Shown here one piece after another: positions 16,424-24,838 of a stretch of DNA of 64,000 nt. The translations under genes were made by a program, and so were the position numbers. The DNA lies in assembly GCF_001550155.1 (NCBI RefSeq), contig NZ_LRUF01000008.1:248001-312000 (forward strand), written 5' to 3'. The notes beneath the pieces were generated by a model. The model was given only the letters and a program-made list of their open reading frames with translations. It was not told the origin of the DNA and made no database searches. Position 1 is the first letter of the stretch. Each line of letters opens with the position of its first letter. This stretch comes from Pseudoalteromonas arabiensis (lineage in GTDB: Bacteria > Pseudomonadota > Gammaproteobacteria > Enterobacterales > Alteromonadaceae).

Positions 16424-19054
16424 TTAAAGTGCTTTCCATACATCAGCGCTGCCAGGCTCATCTCCTTGAGTCCACCACTTCGCTTCGTATTGAGTACCTT
16501 GGTGAGTCACTTGGTCGCCGCTGTTGTAAGTACCTGCTGCTTGCCAAATAACACCACCATTTGCATCTGTAGGCTGTGAACTTGCTTCCCATACGCCACC
16601 TAGATCTGGACGATCACCTTGTGTCCACCATTTAGCAGTATATAAAACACCGTTGTACATCACAGTATCACCACCCACATAAATGGCAGTTTCATCCCAT
16701 GTTGTATTACCAGGAGGGTTAGTCGTACCTGAGTCTGTCACTGTCACGTTGAAGCTGACTGATGTAGCTGCTTGACCATCGCTTACCTCAACCGATACAG
16801 GGTAGGTTGTATCCGCAGTAACACTGGCCGCTTGCAAACTCACATTTGCACCGGAACCCACTAACGTCAGGCCGGCAGGTACAGTCCAATTATAAGTAAG
16901 GGCATCATTATCTGCATCTGTTGCAGAAACTGAGACGGCTACGCTTGCCTCTTCGGCAACTGTTTTGTCAGTAATAGCTGCAACAACAGGCGCTGAGTTT
17001 CCACCAGTACCAGGCGCAACGACATTGACTGTCACGTTACGGCTTACACTTGCTTTGCCATCAGTGACTGTTACTGTTGCAATGTATCGCGTGTCAACAG
17101 TGACCGATGGTGCTGTAATAGCAAGTGTATTTGTATTTGCTCCTGATACAGTAAGTGCATTATCGGCAGTCCAGCTAAAGCTTAGAGGGTCGTTATCAGC
17201 ATCTGTTGCTGATGCACTGATTGAGACAGTTTCACCCGCATTCACTGTCACCGAGCCTGACACAGAGACAACGGGTGCTTTGTTAGTCGGCTCAGTAACG
17301 GTGCCACCTAAACCTTCATGCATTGCATTAAGAATATCACCGTTATCCGCATCAATTTCCCATGCAAATAAACCACCTAGGTTATGTTGGTTAACATAGT
17401 TACCTTTTGCGATAACTGACGCAGGGCTATCATATGTGATGAGTTTACCGGTAGAACGATTCCAAACATACGCGCCTTTTGCTTGTTCATCATAACCAAC
17501 TTCAAAGCCGTTTATACCCGTACCCGATGCACCAATCATGTGTGCTTTAATGCCTTTATAATCGATTACACCATCTTCCCACACACCTTGTGCGTTACTG
17601 CCTTTTAATGGACCCGATCCTGTTGCTGTCATTGGATTACCATCAATGGTTGTGCCCGCAGGGTAAACACCTTCCCAACCACGGCCATACATTGCTGTAC
17701 CAACAACAATTTTCTTCGATGGAACATTTTGCGCAAGCAGTAATTGAATTGCGTTATCGGTTGTGTAAGCAGGGCCTTTATAAGGAACACCACCAGCATC
17801 TACACCCGTACCATCACACTGACCAGGGCGGAAATGCGTACCACAATAAAGTGCTGTTTGGTGACCTGTTACACCACTCCACGCGCCATAGAAGTCATAC
17901 GTCATGGCAAAGATGTAATCCATGTACTGGCTCGCGGCTTGATAATCAACATCTTCAATTTTATCGTAGCCAGCACCAATTGCAGAAGTAAGCTCATATT
18001 GACGGCCAGTTTCAGCTTCTAGCTCATCAAGCATGATGCGAAGCTCTTGCATCAATGCAACATATGCAGGACCATCAGCGACAGGGTCACCTAGATTAGG
18101 GTTTGCGCCGTCACCACCTGGGAATTCCCAGTCGATATCAACACCATCGTAGAATTTCCACGTTTTTAAGAACTCTTTCATCGAGGCGACGAAGGTGTCA
18201 CGATTTGCCTTGTTAGTGAAATACGCGAATGGGTCTGATAACGTCCAGCCACCCACTGATGGTAAGATTTTTAAATCAGGGTAACGCTGTTTTAGTGCCA
18301 TTAGCTGTGAATATGTACCACGGATTGGATCATTAGCATCAACACCCGGTAGTGCTTTTTGAACAGCTGCCCATGGATCATGAATAACCACTTCAAAATC
18401 CTGCGAACCAGCACAAGCGGTATTTAACGCATTTTTAGGCCCACCGGTCAGTGAATCATTCGGACCACAAATTGGAATAAAGCCATATAAAATGTGCGTT
18501 AAGTTTTGGGCAGGAATATTCGTTACATCGAAATCACGACCGTAAATGCCCCACTCAACAAAGTAAGCACCAGTGACTAACCCTTGCTTTGTACCAATAT
18601 TTTTATTGTTTGGATCATAATCCATAGGCAATGGCGCTAAATGTGCGCCGTCGGTATCAGCAATAACAATTGGTTTGCCTTCACTGCGCGCGCAAGTCGT
18701 GCCGCCTTCACAAAGCTCGACATACATAGTATGGCGACCTGCTTTATTATAAGGGAAACTAATTACACCACTTTTAGTACCCGCTGCAAGCGTACCTTCA
18801 TTTACAAGCATATTGTCAAAATACACTTTATAACTGTCGCCACCATCACCACTCCATGCATTCCACTGTACATTAATGGTCACTTGTTCAACACGATTGA
18901 CAAGGCTTTTATATGAGCCTGTCCCTTCTAAATTCACCTCAACAAATGAGTATTCTTGTGGCTCCCAATTAAGAACAGGGGTTGAAGGAGCAGCACTTGC
19001 TGCACTTGCGAATAATGCAACACCAATGGCTGCGCTTAGTTGTTTTATATTCAT
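16424..19054 (-). CDS. chiA: Secreted multidomain GH18 chitinase (ChiA-like)
   Basis: 876 residues. Order: signal peptide (1-22, ASAASAA), ChiA-type N-terminal FnIII-like domain (~23-135), GH18 barrel (~155-590) with SVGGW and the catalytic DGVDIDWEFPGG (acid Glu at 310), two PKD/cadherin-like beta domains (~600-690, ~695-785, each with ATDADND), and two C-terminal CBM5/12 modules with AKWWTQGD. Layout of the catalytic part matches Serratia ChiA, a processive exochitinase. It is the last gene of a minus-strand operon with an LPMO and a second GH18 gene, 64 bases after the LPMO stop. It degrades crystalline chitin outside the cell. Confidence 0.95.
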   Translation of the reverse strand: MNIKQLSAAIGVALFASAASAAPSTPVLNWEPQEYSFVEVNLEGTGSYKSLVNRVEQVTINVQWNAWSGDGGDSYKVYFDNMLVNEGTLAAGTKSGVISFPYNKAGRHTMYVELCEGGTTCARSEGKPIVIADTDGAHLAPLPMDYDPNNKNIGTKQGLVTGAYFVEWGIYGRDFDVTNIPAQNLTHILYGFIPICGPNDSLTGGPKNALNTACAGSQDFEVVIHDPWAAVQKALPGVDANDPIRGTYSQLMALKQRYPDLKILPSVGGWTLSDPFAYFTNKANRDTFVASMKEFLKTWKFYDGVDIDWEFPGGDGANPNLGDPVADGPAYVALMQELRIMLDELEAETGRQYELTSAIGAGYDKIEDVDYQAASQYMDYIFAMTYDFYGAWSGVTGHQTALYCGTHFRPGQCDGTGVDAGGVPYKGPAYTTDNAIQLLLAQNVPSKKIVVGTAMYGRGWEGVYPAGTTIDGNPMTATGSGPLKGSNAQGVWEDGVIDYKGIKAHMIGASGTGINGFEVGYDEQAKGAYVWNRSTGKLITYDSPASVIAKGNYVNQHNLGGLFAWEIDADNGDILNAMHEGLGGTVTEPTNKAPVVSVSGSVTVNAGETVSISASATDADNDPLSFSWTADNALTVSGANTNTLAITAPSVTVDTRYIATVTVTDGKASVSRNVTVNVVAPGTGGNSAPVVAAITDKTVAEEASVAVSVSATDADNDALTYNWTVPAGLTLVGSGANVSLQAASVTADTTYPVSVEVSDGQAATSVSFNVTVTDSGTTNPPGNTTWDETAIYVGGDTVMYNGVLYTAKWWTQGDRPDLGGVWEASSQPTDANGGVIWQAAGTYNSGDQVTHQGTQYEAKWWTQGDEPGSADVWKAL

Positions 19055-19097
19055 GATTCTCTCTTTCTCTATTTTTATTAAGCTTTACGCTGTATTG

Positions 19098-19118
19098 AAA
19101 AGTTTGAACTACAAAACT
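19098..19118 (-). other. AT-rich hairpin between LPMO and chiA
   Basis: AAAGTTT and AAACTTT arms surround a short loop directly after the LPMO stop codon. The stem is weak and is more likely a processing or stability element than a terminator, since chiA follows at once on the same strand. Confidence 0.3.
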
Positions 19119-20717
19119 TTAGATTTCTGTCCATACTTGGCTTTCACTCGGTACATCACCTTGAGTCCACCATTGTGCGCGATAGCGCTTTCCTTGATAG
19201 GTTACTTCGGCACTGCCCTGATAGGCTTTGCCACTCGCCCATTGTTCAGATGCTGTACCCGCTTCTAGCTGCCATGCATCACTGCTGTCAGGCTGTGCAC
19301 CTTGGTTCCACCACTTGGCACTGTATATGCCACCGCCAAAACTGACTTGATCGCCCGTGTTATATTGGCGCGAGCTATCCCACGCAGGTACGCTTGGTTC
19401 GGTAGGTGTTGTGTTGGTATCTAGCACATTCACAACAAAACGTGTTTGAGTGGTTAATTCACCGTCTGATACCGACGCTGTCACTGTGTAGCTTGTATCA
19501 GCATCAACCTCTGGCGCGACGATGGTGATATCAGCTCCAGTGCCTGTAAAACTCAGCGGTGCAGGTACATTCCAGCTATACGTTAATGTGCTTTGTTGAT
19601 CATCAAAGGCATGCAAATGCACTTTCGTACTGCTATTTTCATTAACTTGTAAATCATCGTGTTGATGAACAATGGGGGCTGTGTTTTCAGGTGCAGCTTG
19701 TACACTTAATGCAAAGCTGTAGCTTGCATTAGTTGCAAACACCTGATTTGTTAGTACATCGTTGGCATTAAAGGCAATACTGCCATCACTATTTTGAACA
19801 CCCACTTGCAATAGGTGACTGTAATTAAGGTTGAGTAACTCAGCAAAGGCTTGCTGCCAATTCGCTTGATTTTCGCTGGTTATTTGCATTTGTTGAGTCA
19901 CTAACTCTTGCCCTGCTTCATCAAACAAACGCGCAGAAACATTGCCACCGACAACAGCATCTTGCCCTTGGCGAACAAAGTAACTGAGTGCAGACCAGTT
20001 TGTTGAATCTGTTGGCCCAGCGTCAGTAACAATAGTAATATCGCTACAGTTATAAAAACCTTCACCACCGGCATCCTCACGCTGCCAACGTGTATACAAG
20101 ATTGCATCACCGCTGCGACCAGCAGGAATTGAGACACTCATTTCGTAATAACGATCATTGTTTGCATCAATAACAAAATCGAGGTTGCCGTATTCAGCAA
20201 CTAGCTCTAAGTCATTCCAAGTTAAAACTTGCGTTGCCCCATCAAAGCCTGGCTTTGTTAAGTAAAACTCCCAGAAGCTAGGGTTATGTGGTGTACTTGC
20301 TAAAAAGCGAACTAAAATATCGCCATTCGCATTCGGAATAACATCACTGCGTTGCCAATGCGGCGAAGGCAAATCCATACCTCGTTTTGCACTATCTCCT
20401 GCGGCACATAATGCCCCATCGGGCACACTTTGTTTTACCGCGGCAATGTTGGTGTAATCAGCGGTATTCGCCGAAAACTCAATATCTTGTACAAACTGTA
20501 CATGCCCTGATTCAACAAATGCTGCTCGACAAGCTAGATTTGGAATACCACTGCCATCATCAGGCCACCAATAACCGCCATCAGCATTACAAATCGCCTG
20601 ACGTGCTTTAGGACTTTCTAAAAATCCGTGGGCATTTACATGGCTTGATGCAAAGCCAAGCAACATGGTGCTTGCCAGTGCCGATAAAGACAATGCCTTC
20701 GATTTAATAATTTTCAT
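19119..20717 (-). CDS. Lytic polysaccharide monooxygenase (AA10) with two CBM5/12 modules
   Basis: 532 residues. The signal peptide ends at Ala29, so the mature protein begins with His30 (HGFLESPKARQ), the N-terminal copper ligand of the histidine brace. The second ligand is His144 in ASTPHNPSFWEFYLTKP. The AA10 domain covers about residues 30-220. A GbpA-like middle region, one PKD-like domain (~345-430) and two CBM5/12 modules (YSAKWWNQGAQP and YRAQWWTQGDVP) follow. It cleaves crystalline chitin oxidatively and boosts the flanking chitinases. A hairpin precedes it and 54 bases separate it from the upstream chitinase. Confidence 0.94.
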   Translation of the reverse strand: MKIIKSKALSLSALASTMLLGFASSHVNAHGFLESPKARQAICNADGGYWWPDDGSGIPNLACRAAFVESGHVQFVQDIEFSANTADYTNIAAVKQSVPDGALCAAGDSAKRGMDLPSPHWQRSDVIPNANGDILVRFLASTPHNPSFWEFYLTKPGFDGATQVLTWNDLELVAEYGNLDFVIDANNDRYYEMSVSIPAGRSGDAILYTRWQREDAGGEGFYNCSDITIVTDAGPTDSTNWSALSYFVRQGQDAVVGGNVSARLFDEAGQELVTQQMQITSENQANWQQAFAELLNLNYSHLLQVGVQNSDGSIAFNANDVLTNQVFATNASYSFALSVQAAPENTAPIVHQHDDLQVNENSSTKVHLHAFDDQQSTLTYSWNVPAPLSFTGTGADITIVAPEVDADTSYTVTASVSDGELTTQTRFVVNVLDTNTTPTEPSVPAWDSSRQYNTGDQVSFGGGIYSAKWWNQGAQPDSSDAWQLEAGTASEQWASGKAYQGSAEVTYQGKRYRAQWWTQGDVPSESQVWTEI

Positions 20718-20740
20718 TGTTGTGTTCTCGCTGTAGAAAC

Positions 20741-20763
20741 GCGGAGCAATCTCCTTGCTCCGC
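20741..20763 (-). other. GC-rich intergenic hairpin between the first chitinase gene and the LPMO gene
   Basis: A perfect nine-base stem (GCGGAGCAA / TTGCTCCGC) with a five-base loop occupies most of the 54-base gap. There is no T-run on the minus strand. It could attenuate read-through or protect one part of the operon mRNA from decay, setting different amounts of the enzymes. Confidence 0.5.
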
Positions 20764-20771
20764 TTATTGAG

Positions 20772-23700
20772 TTAAAGTGTGCAACTCACTGTCCAGTCAG
20801 CTGTTGTGCCTGGCTCTGCGCTTGTCCACCACTTTGCTTGGTAAACCACATTGTTGTGATTCATAAGATCGCCGCCTAGAGCATGAGTTGGGTTACCTGC
20901 CCAATCCGTTTGCGGCCAGTTTGGATACACAGGGATACTTGTTACATCAACACCTTCACATGTCGCACCATTTCCATTTGTGTTACCGCCTGTGTCAGTG
21001 CCTGAATTTGGCGTGCCAGGAACGGCATCTGGTAGCATTGGATACTCATATTTGAACGCGTATGTTTTACCGCCCTTTTCAATCGTGAAGTTACTTGGGC
21101 CAGTAATTGGCATGTAATACATCACTTGGGCATTTACGGTTTGGCCTGTATTGAAGGCTTTTTCGATACCGCCCCACTCATTTGTAAGCGTGATAGAAAA
21201 ACGATGGAACTCATTTTCATAGCCACCAATGTTATTACCAGCCGCATTCGAGCCATTCACATCCACAGCCATACCCAGCTTTTCTTGAGCATTCCAATTT
21301 GATTTGAAAATAGCTGATGTTGATACAGGTACATCAAAACTGATTTTCGCACCGCTTAAATCAATATTTGAATTGTTTGTGAATGAGAATGTAGGCGAAA
21401 TTGGGTAGTTATCATCACCAATTGGGAAGTCTTTCACTGTAAAGCTGACATCAACCGCTTCACTCGGAACAGTGAAATTAACGTTACCTTGATGCGTGTC
21501 ATACGCAACACCACTTTGATTAAACTTATTGTAAGCAAGTGTCGTTAGGCTTGAACCCATGAAGTACTCACCTTTTGCTGAGTCATAATCAAAGTCACCA
21601 GCAAGCTCCCAGAACATGATGCCACCAAGGCCGTTGTTGATAACGTAATCAACTTTGGTTGCCATTGATTGCTCATCTTCAATTGATAAGAATACTTTTT
21701 TATCTGCATTCCATAACCATGGAGCCACAGCCACATTGTCGTAATGACGTGTATAAGTGCCTGTTAATACATCATTTGGATCTGTACTTGGTGTTAAACC
21801 ATAGATTTCAAGATAAGACGGGTTGATACCGTTTTCTAAATTTTTAGCATGCCACAGTGGGTTTGAGCCAGCAGGCATTTCTTCACCAGCGTCATTTTTA
21901 TCATGCCACAGGTTATCGATACCTAATGCACCGTTACCACATTTGTTCTTCTCACCAACACCGGTTCCTTTAGCACATTTAGATTGGTCAGGTAGTGCAG
22001 CTTGTCCCCATAATCCATTTGTACCGCCAGATACATCTTTGAAACCACGGGTATAATACGGAATACCAATGTTGATACGACCCGCAGATACTGCACCGCG
22101 GAAATAACGCACAGCCCAATCTGTATTTAAGTAACCAATACCTTCAAATTCTGCCGTTGTATACACACCCCATTGCGCGAGCTCTGAATCAAGGCCTGTA
22201 TCAAACAATGCAGCATTGTGACCCACGTGTGAGTTCCATGCACCGTGTAAGTCGTAAGACATAATGTTCACATAATCTAGGTACTTAACACTTTGGAAAG
22301 TTTCCATACCACGTAACAAGTAGCCTGAAGATGGAGAAGCAATTGTTAGTAAGTAATGCTTACCCGCTTTTTGACCAGCAATATCAAGTTCTTCACGGAG
22401 TTTTTCCATAAGAACACGGTACGATGCATTTAGACCCGCACGGCGTGCATTCGAAATTGGGAAATCATCCGGATGACCCGAGTCATTCATTGATGAAGGG
22501 TATTCATAATCAATATCAACACCATCAAATCCATATTTTTCGATGAACTCAACAGCACTTTTCGCGAAAGCGTTAATACCAGCTTGGTTTATTGAACCAT
22601 CAGCATTCGTTGTCATGGTGTAAAAACCACCACTATTAACACGTGTACCATCAGCACCAAAGTAACCACCAGTTTCGGCCCAACCACCAACAGAAATCAG
22701 TGTTTTTACATCTGGGTGTTGTTTTTTAAACTTGTTGAGAAGATTGAAGTGACCTGAGTAACTAAAGCTTGGATCCATCTCTGCACCCGACACACCAGGC
22801 CAAGTCATATTAGTGGCAGGGTTACCAGGTGCATTAGGGTCGCCAATTGATACCTTGTTGTTAGCATCAACATGAGCAAATGCATAGTTGATGTGCGTGA
22901 TCTTATCCCATGGAATATCGTTCACTAAGTAACTAGGTTGACCATTTGCACCATTCCGCCAGCTTGTGAAGTAGCCAATAACACGGCGTGGGTGATCTGC
23001 GCCCATTTTTTCACGACCATTTGCATCATACACAGTACAATACGGCGTATTTACGCCTGGAGTTTGATATAAGCCTTGTGGTTTACAATCTGCACCAGGT
23101 GGGGTTGCTTCAACAACATTAACAACTTTAGTTGCTGTGCCAGTCGCACCTTCGTTATCTGTCACCGTTAACATGAAAGTAACTTGACCTAAAGCGGTAG
23201 CCTGCCATGTATAGCTTGAAGATGCAGTATTAGCTTGGTGAACAGCGGTGCCATTTTCAGACAAACTAAGTCCTGTTACTTGACCATCACTGTCGGAGCC
23301 AGATAGTGCAAACACAAGCTCTGAGCCAACGGTAATTTCATTGGGTACAGCACTAAATTCAATGCTGGCTGTGGGTGCTTGATTTGTTGGGTCTACAACA
23401 CCCGACACACTCACCGTGTTAGCGACAGCAGTCGATACTAAACCTAAATCGTCCGTTGCAACGGCACTTATAACATGGCTGCCAGCAACCGCTTGCCAGT
23501 TAGTTGAATACGGTGGTGCACTCACAACGGCAACCGAAACATTATCAACAAAAAACTCTACACTGGCGACACTGCCATCGACATCGCTCGCCTGCGCATC
23601 AATGACAACGCTGTCACCACTATTAAATAAAGAACCATCAGCAGGTGTTAAGCTAGTGACTTGAGGAGCTTGGTTATCAGTGACAACGCTGTCACAAACT

Positions 23701-23939
23701 CCCAAAAAACGCCACTCTTGATCCGTGCCAGAATTCTCCACGGGGTTTGACTGTGTCCACCACTTGGCTTCATAGGCATTATTATTAGCCTGAACTTGGC
23801 TACCGCCAACGTGCGTTTGTCCTTGTTGCCATACTTCTAGATTACTGCAATCAACTGCAGCTTGTGCTGTAAAGCCATATAATCCAAGTGACATTGCACT
23901 TAGCTTAAAGGCATTTTTTATAAATTGATGTGAGCTCAT
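20772..23939 (-). CDS. Secreted multidomain GH18 chitinase (ChiC-like of Pseudoalteromonas)
   Basis: 1055 residues. Signal peptide (1-28, TAQAA), N-terminal CBM5/12-type module (~29-82, AYEAKWWTQSN), two Ig/PKD-like domains (~88-180, ~188-275), GH18 barrel (~315-790) with SVGGW and the catalytic FDGVDIDYEYP (Glu 479) and FWELAGDFDYD, a beta-rich domain (~825-965), and a C-terminal CBM5/12-type module (YQAKWWTSAEP). It is the first gene of the chitin operon. A GH18 - AA10 - GH18 cluster is a recognised feature of chitinolytic Pseudoalteromonas. Possession of CBMs at both ends differs from the partner chitinase. Confidence 0.94.
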   Translation of the reverse strand: MSSHQFIKNAFKLSAMSLGLYGFTAQAAVDCSNLEVWQQGQTHVGGSQVQANNNAYEAKWWTQSNPVENSGTDQEWRFLGVCDSVVTDNQAPQVTSLTPADGSLFNSGDSVVIDAQASDVDGSVASVEFFVDNVSVAVVSAPPYSTNWQAVAGSHVISAVATDDLGLVSTAVANTVSVSGVVDPTNQAPTASIEFSAVPNEITVGSELVFALSGSDSDGQVTGLSLSENGTAVHQANTASSSYTWQATALGQVTFMLTVTDNEGATGTATKVVNVVEATPPGADCKPQGLYQTPGVNTPYCTVYDANGREKMGADHPRRVIGYFTSWRNGANGQPSYLVNDIPWDKITHINYAFAHVDANNKVSIGDPNAPGNPATNMTWPGVSGAEMDPSFSYSGHFNLLNKFKKQHPDVKTLISVGGWAETGGYFGADGTRVNSGGFYTMTTNADGSINQAGINAFAKSAVEFIEKYGFDGVDIDYEYPSSMNDSGHPDDFPISNARRAGLNASYRVLMEKLREELDIAGQKAGKHYLLTIASPSSGYLLRGMETFQSVKYLDYVNIMSYDLHGAWNSHVGHNAALFDTGLDSELAQWGVYTTAEFEGIGYLNTDWAVRYFRGAVSAGRINIGIPYYTRGFKDVSGGTNGLWGQAALPDQSKCAKGTGVGEKNKCGNGALGIDNLWHDKNDAGEEMPAGSNPLWHAKNLENGINPSYLEIYGLTPSTDPNDVLTGTYTRHYDNVAVAPWLWNADKKVFLSIEDEQSMATKVDYVINNGLGGIMFWELAGDFDYDSAKGEYFMGSSLTTLAYNKFNQSGVAYDTHQGNVNFTVPSEAVDVSFTVKDFPIGDDNYPISPTFSFTNNSNIDLSGAKISFDVPVSTSAIFKSNWNAQEKLGMAVDVNGSNAAGNNIGGYENEFHRFSITLTNEWGGIEKAFNTGQTVNAQVMYYMPITGPSNFTIEKGGKTYAFKYEYPMLPDAVPGTPNSGTDTGGNTNGNGATCEGVDVTSIPVYPNWPQTDWAGNPTHALGGDLMNHNNVVYQAKWWTSAEPGTTADWTVSCTL

Positions 23940-24363
23940 TCGCTCCCTCCGCCCAAGGTTGTTATAACATTTATTTTACATTTCCAACTTAAAAGTAACA
24001 CAAAAAATAAATGGGTCAACCTTAAAATTACCGATAAAAGGTAAAAATCAAATCCTTTTGGGCGTAAAATGCTTAGTTACAAACCAAAAAGAATGAATCC
24101 ATTTACTCTTAATGAAACCGAGAGAGGATTCTACAACTAAAAAGTGAACACAAAGTTAACAACCAATTAACCTTGCTAACGATGATTAACACAGGGTTTT
24201 TGAATTAAATGGAGAGAGAAACGGGCTAAAACGGCAAATAAAATACGTTTCTTATTTGGGTATATAACTAATAATCTAGTTTTTAGAAAAAAATGTATAA
24301 AAAATTGTGTGTTTTTTGTTCTCCACTATTCACTTTTCAGTTTAAGAAGCAAATTCAAGGCAT
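23940..24363. other. Long AT-rich upstream region of the chitin operon
   Basis: About 420 bases without a gene lie between the chitinase start and the arfA terminator. It must hold the operon promoter. One short inverted repeat, TTACC-N7-GGTAA near 24029, and several A/T tracts are visible, but no operator of a known regulator can be assigned. Confidence 0.5.
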
Positions 24364-24393
24364 AAAAAAAGCAAACTTGTCAGTTTGCTTTTC
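24364..24393 (-). terminator. Terminator downstream of arfA
   Basis: AAGCAAACT and AGTTTGCTT form a nine-base stem with a four-base loop. On the minus strand it is followed by seven T. It lies about 30 bases after the arfA stop codon, so the coding region itself is not interrupted by it. Confidence 0.85.
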
Positions 24394-24424
24394 TGTAAAA
24401 ATCCTATTTGATCACAACTAAAAT

Positions 24425-24613
24425 CTAAGCAGCGATTAAATAGGACTCTCGCCCTGCATGTTTTGCCTTACGTTGGTAAGCGCCTTTACCTTTTTTAGCT
24501 TTTTCTACCTTTGATTTAAATAATTTTGAAGTGACCAATGCCGCATAAACATTGTCATTAATAACACCGCGACCAGTATCAACTTGGCTTTGGTTATGTT
24601 TCTTTTTGCTCAT
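24425..24613 (-). CDS. arfA: Alternative ribosome-rescue factor A
   Basis: 62 residues. The stretch NVYAALVTSKLFKSKVEKAK followed by KGKGAYQRKAKH matches the conserved ArfA core (DNAIEALL..PLF..RVEKNKKGKGSY.RKGKH). ArfA recruits RF2 to release ribosomes stalled on non-stop mRNA and backs up tmRNA. In E. coli the arfA transcript is itself cut before the stop codon, so ArfA is made mainly when tmRNA fails. Here a normal TAG stop precedes the terminator, and the protein ends in SYLIAA, a hydrophobic Ala-Ala tail. An AGGAG ribosome site and a TATAAT promoter lie upstream. Confidence 0.88.
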   Translation of the reverse strand: MSKKKHNQSQVDTGRGVINDNVYAALVTSKLFKSKVEKAKKGKGAYQRKAKHAGRESYLIAA

Positions 24614-24639
24614 TTATTGCTCCTATTTAAAGTGCCGCG

Positions 24640-24667
24640 ATTATATACACGGTTTAATGCTACGCAA
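24640..24667 (-). promoter_or_regulatory. Promoter of arfA
   Basis: On the minus strand TTGCGT (24662-24667), a 16-base spacer and a perfect TATAAT (24640-24645) precede the arfA start by about 27 bases. Confidence 0.55.
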
Positions 24668-24838
24668 GTGGTTTTTAAAAAATTTTCTGTTTTATTCACT
24701 GCTTTAACGAACTTGAGGATGATTTTTTATTTTTCAACCCATTTAGTGTTTTCTTGCTTTTCCTATTGGCAATACTTTTTAAAACAACCATAGTTACTAA
24801 ATGTGCTAATACATTGTTTATCATAAAAAAGGTCTAAA

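Noticed and set aside
16965..17399. 144-residue plus-strand frame inside chiA
   Set aside because: It is the antisense of the PKD-like domains; codon pattern and lack of signals show a shadow.
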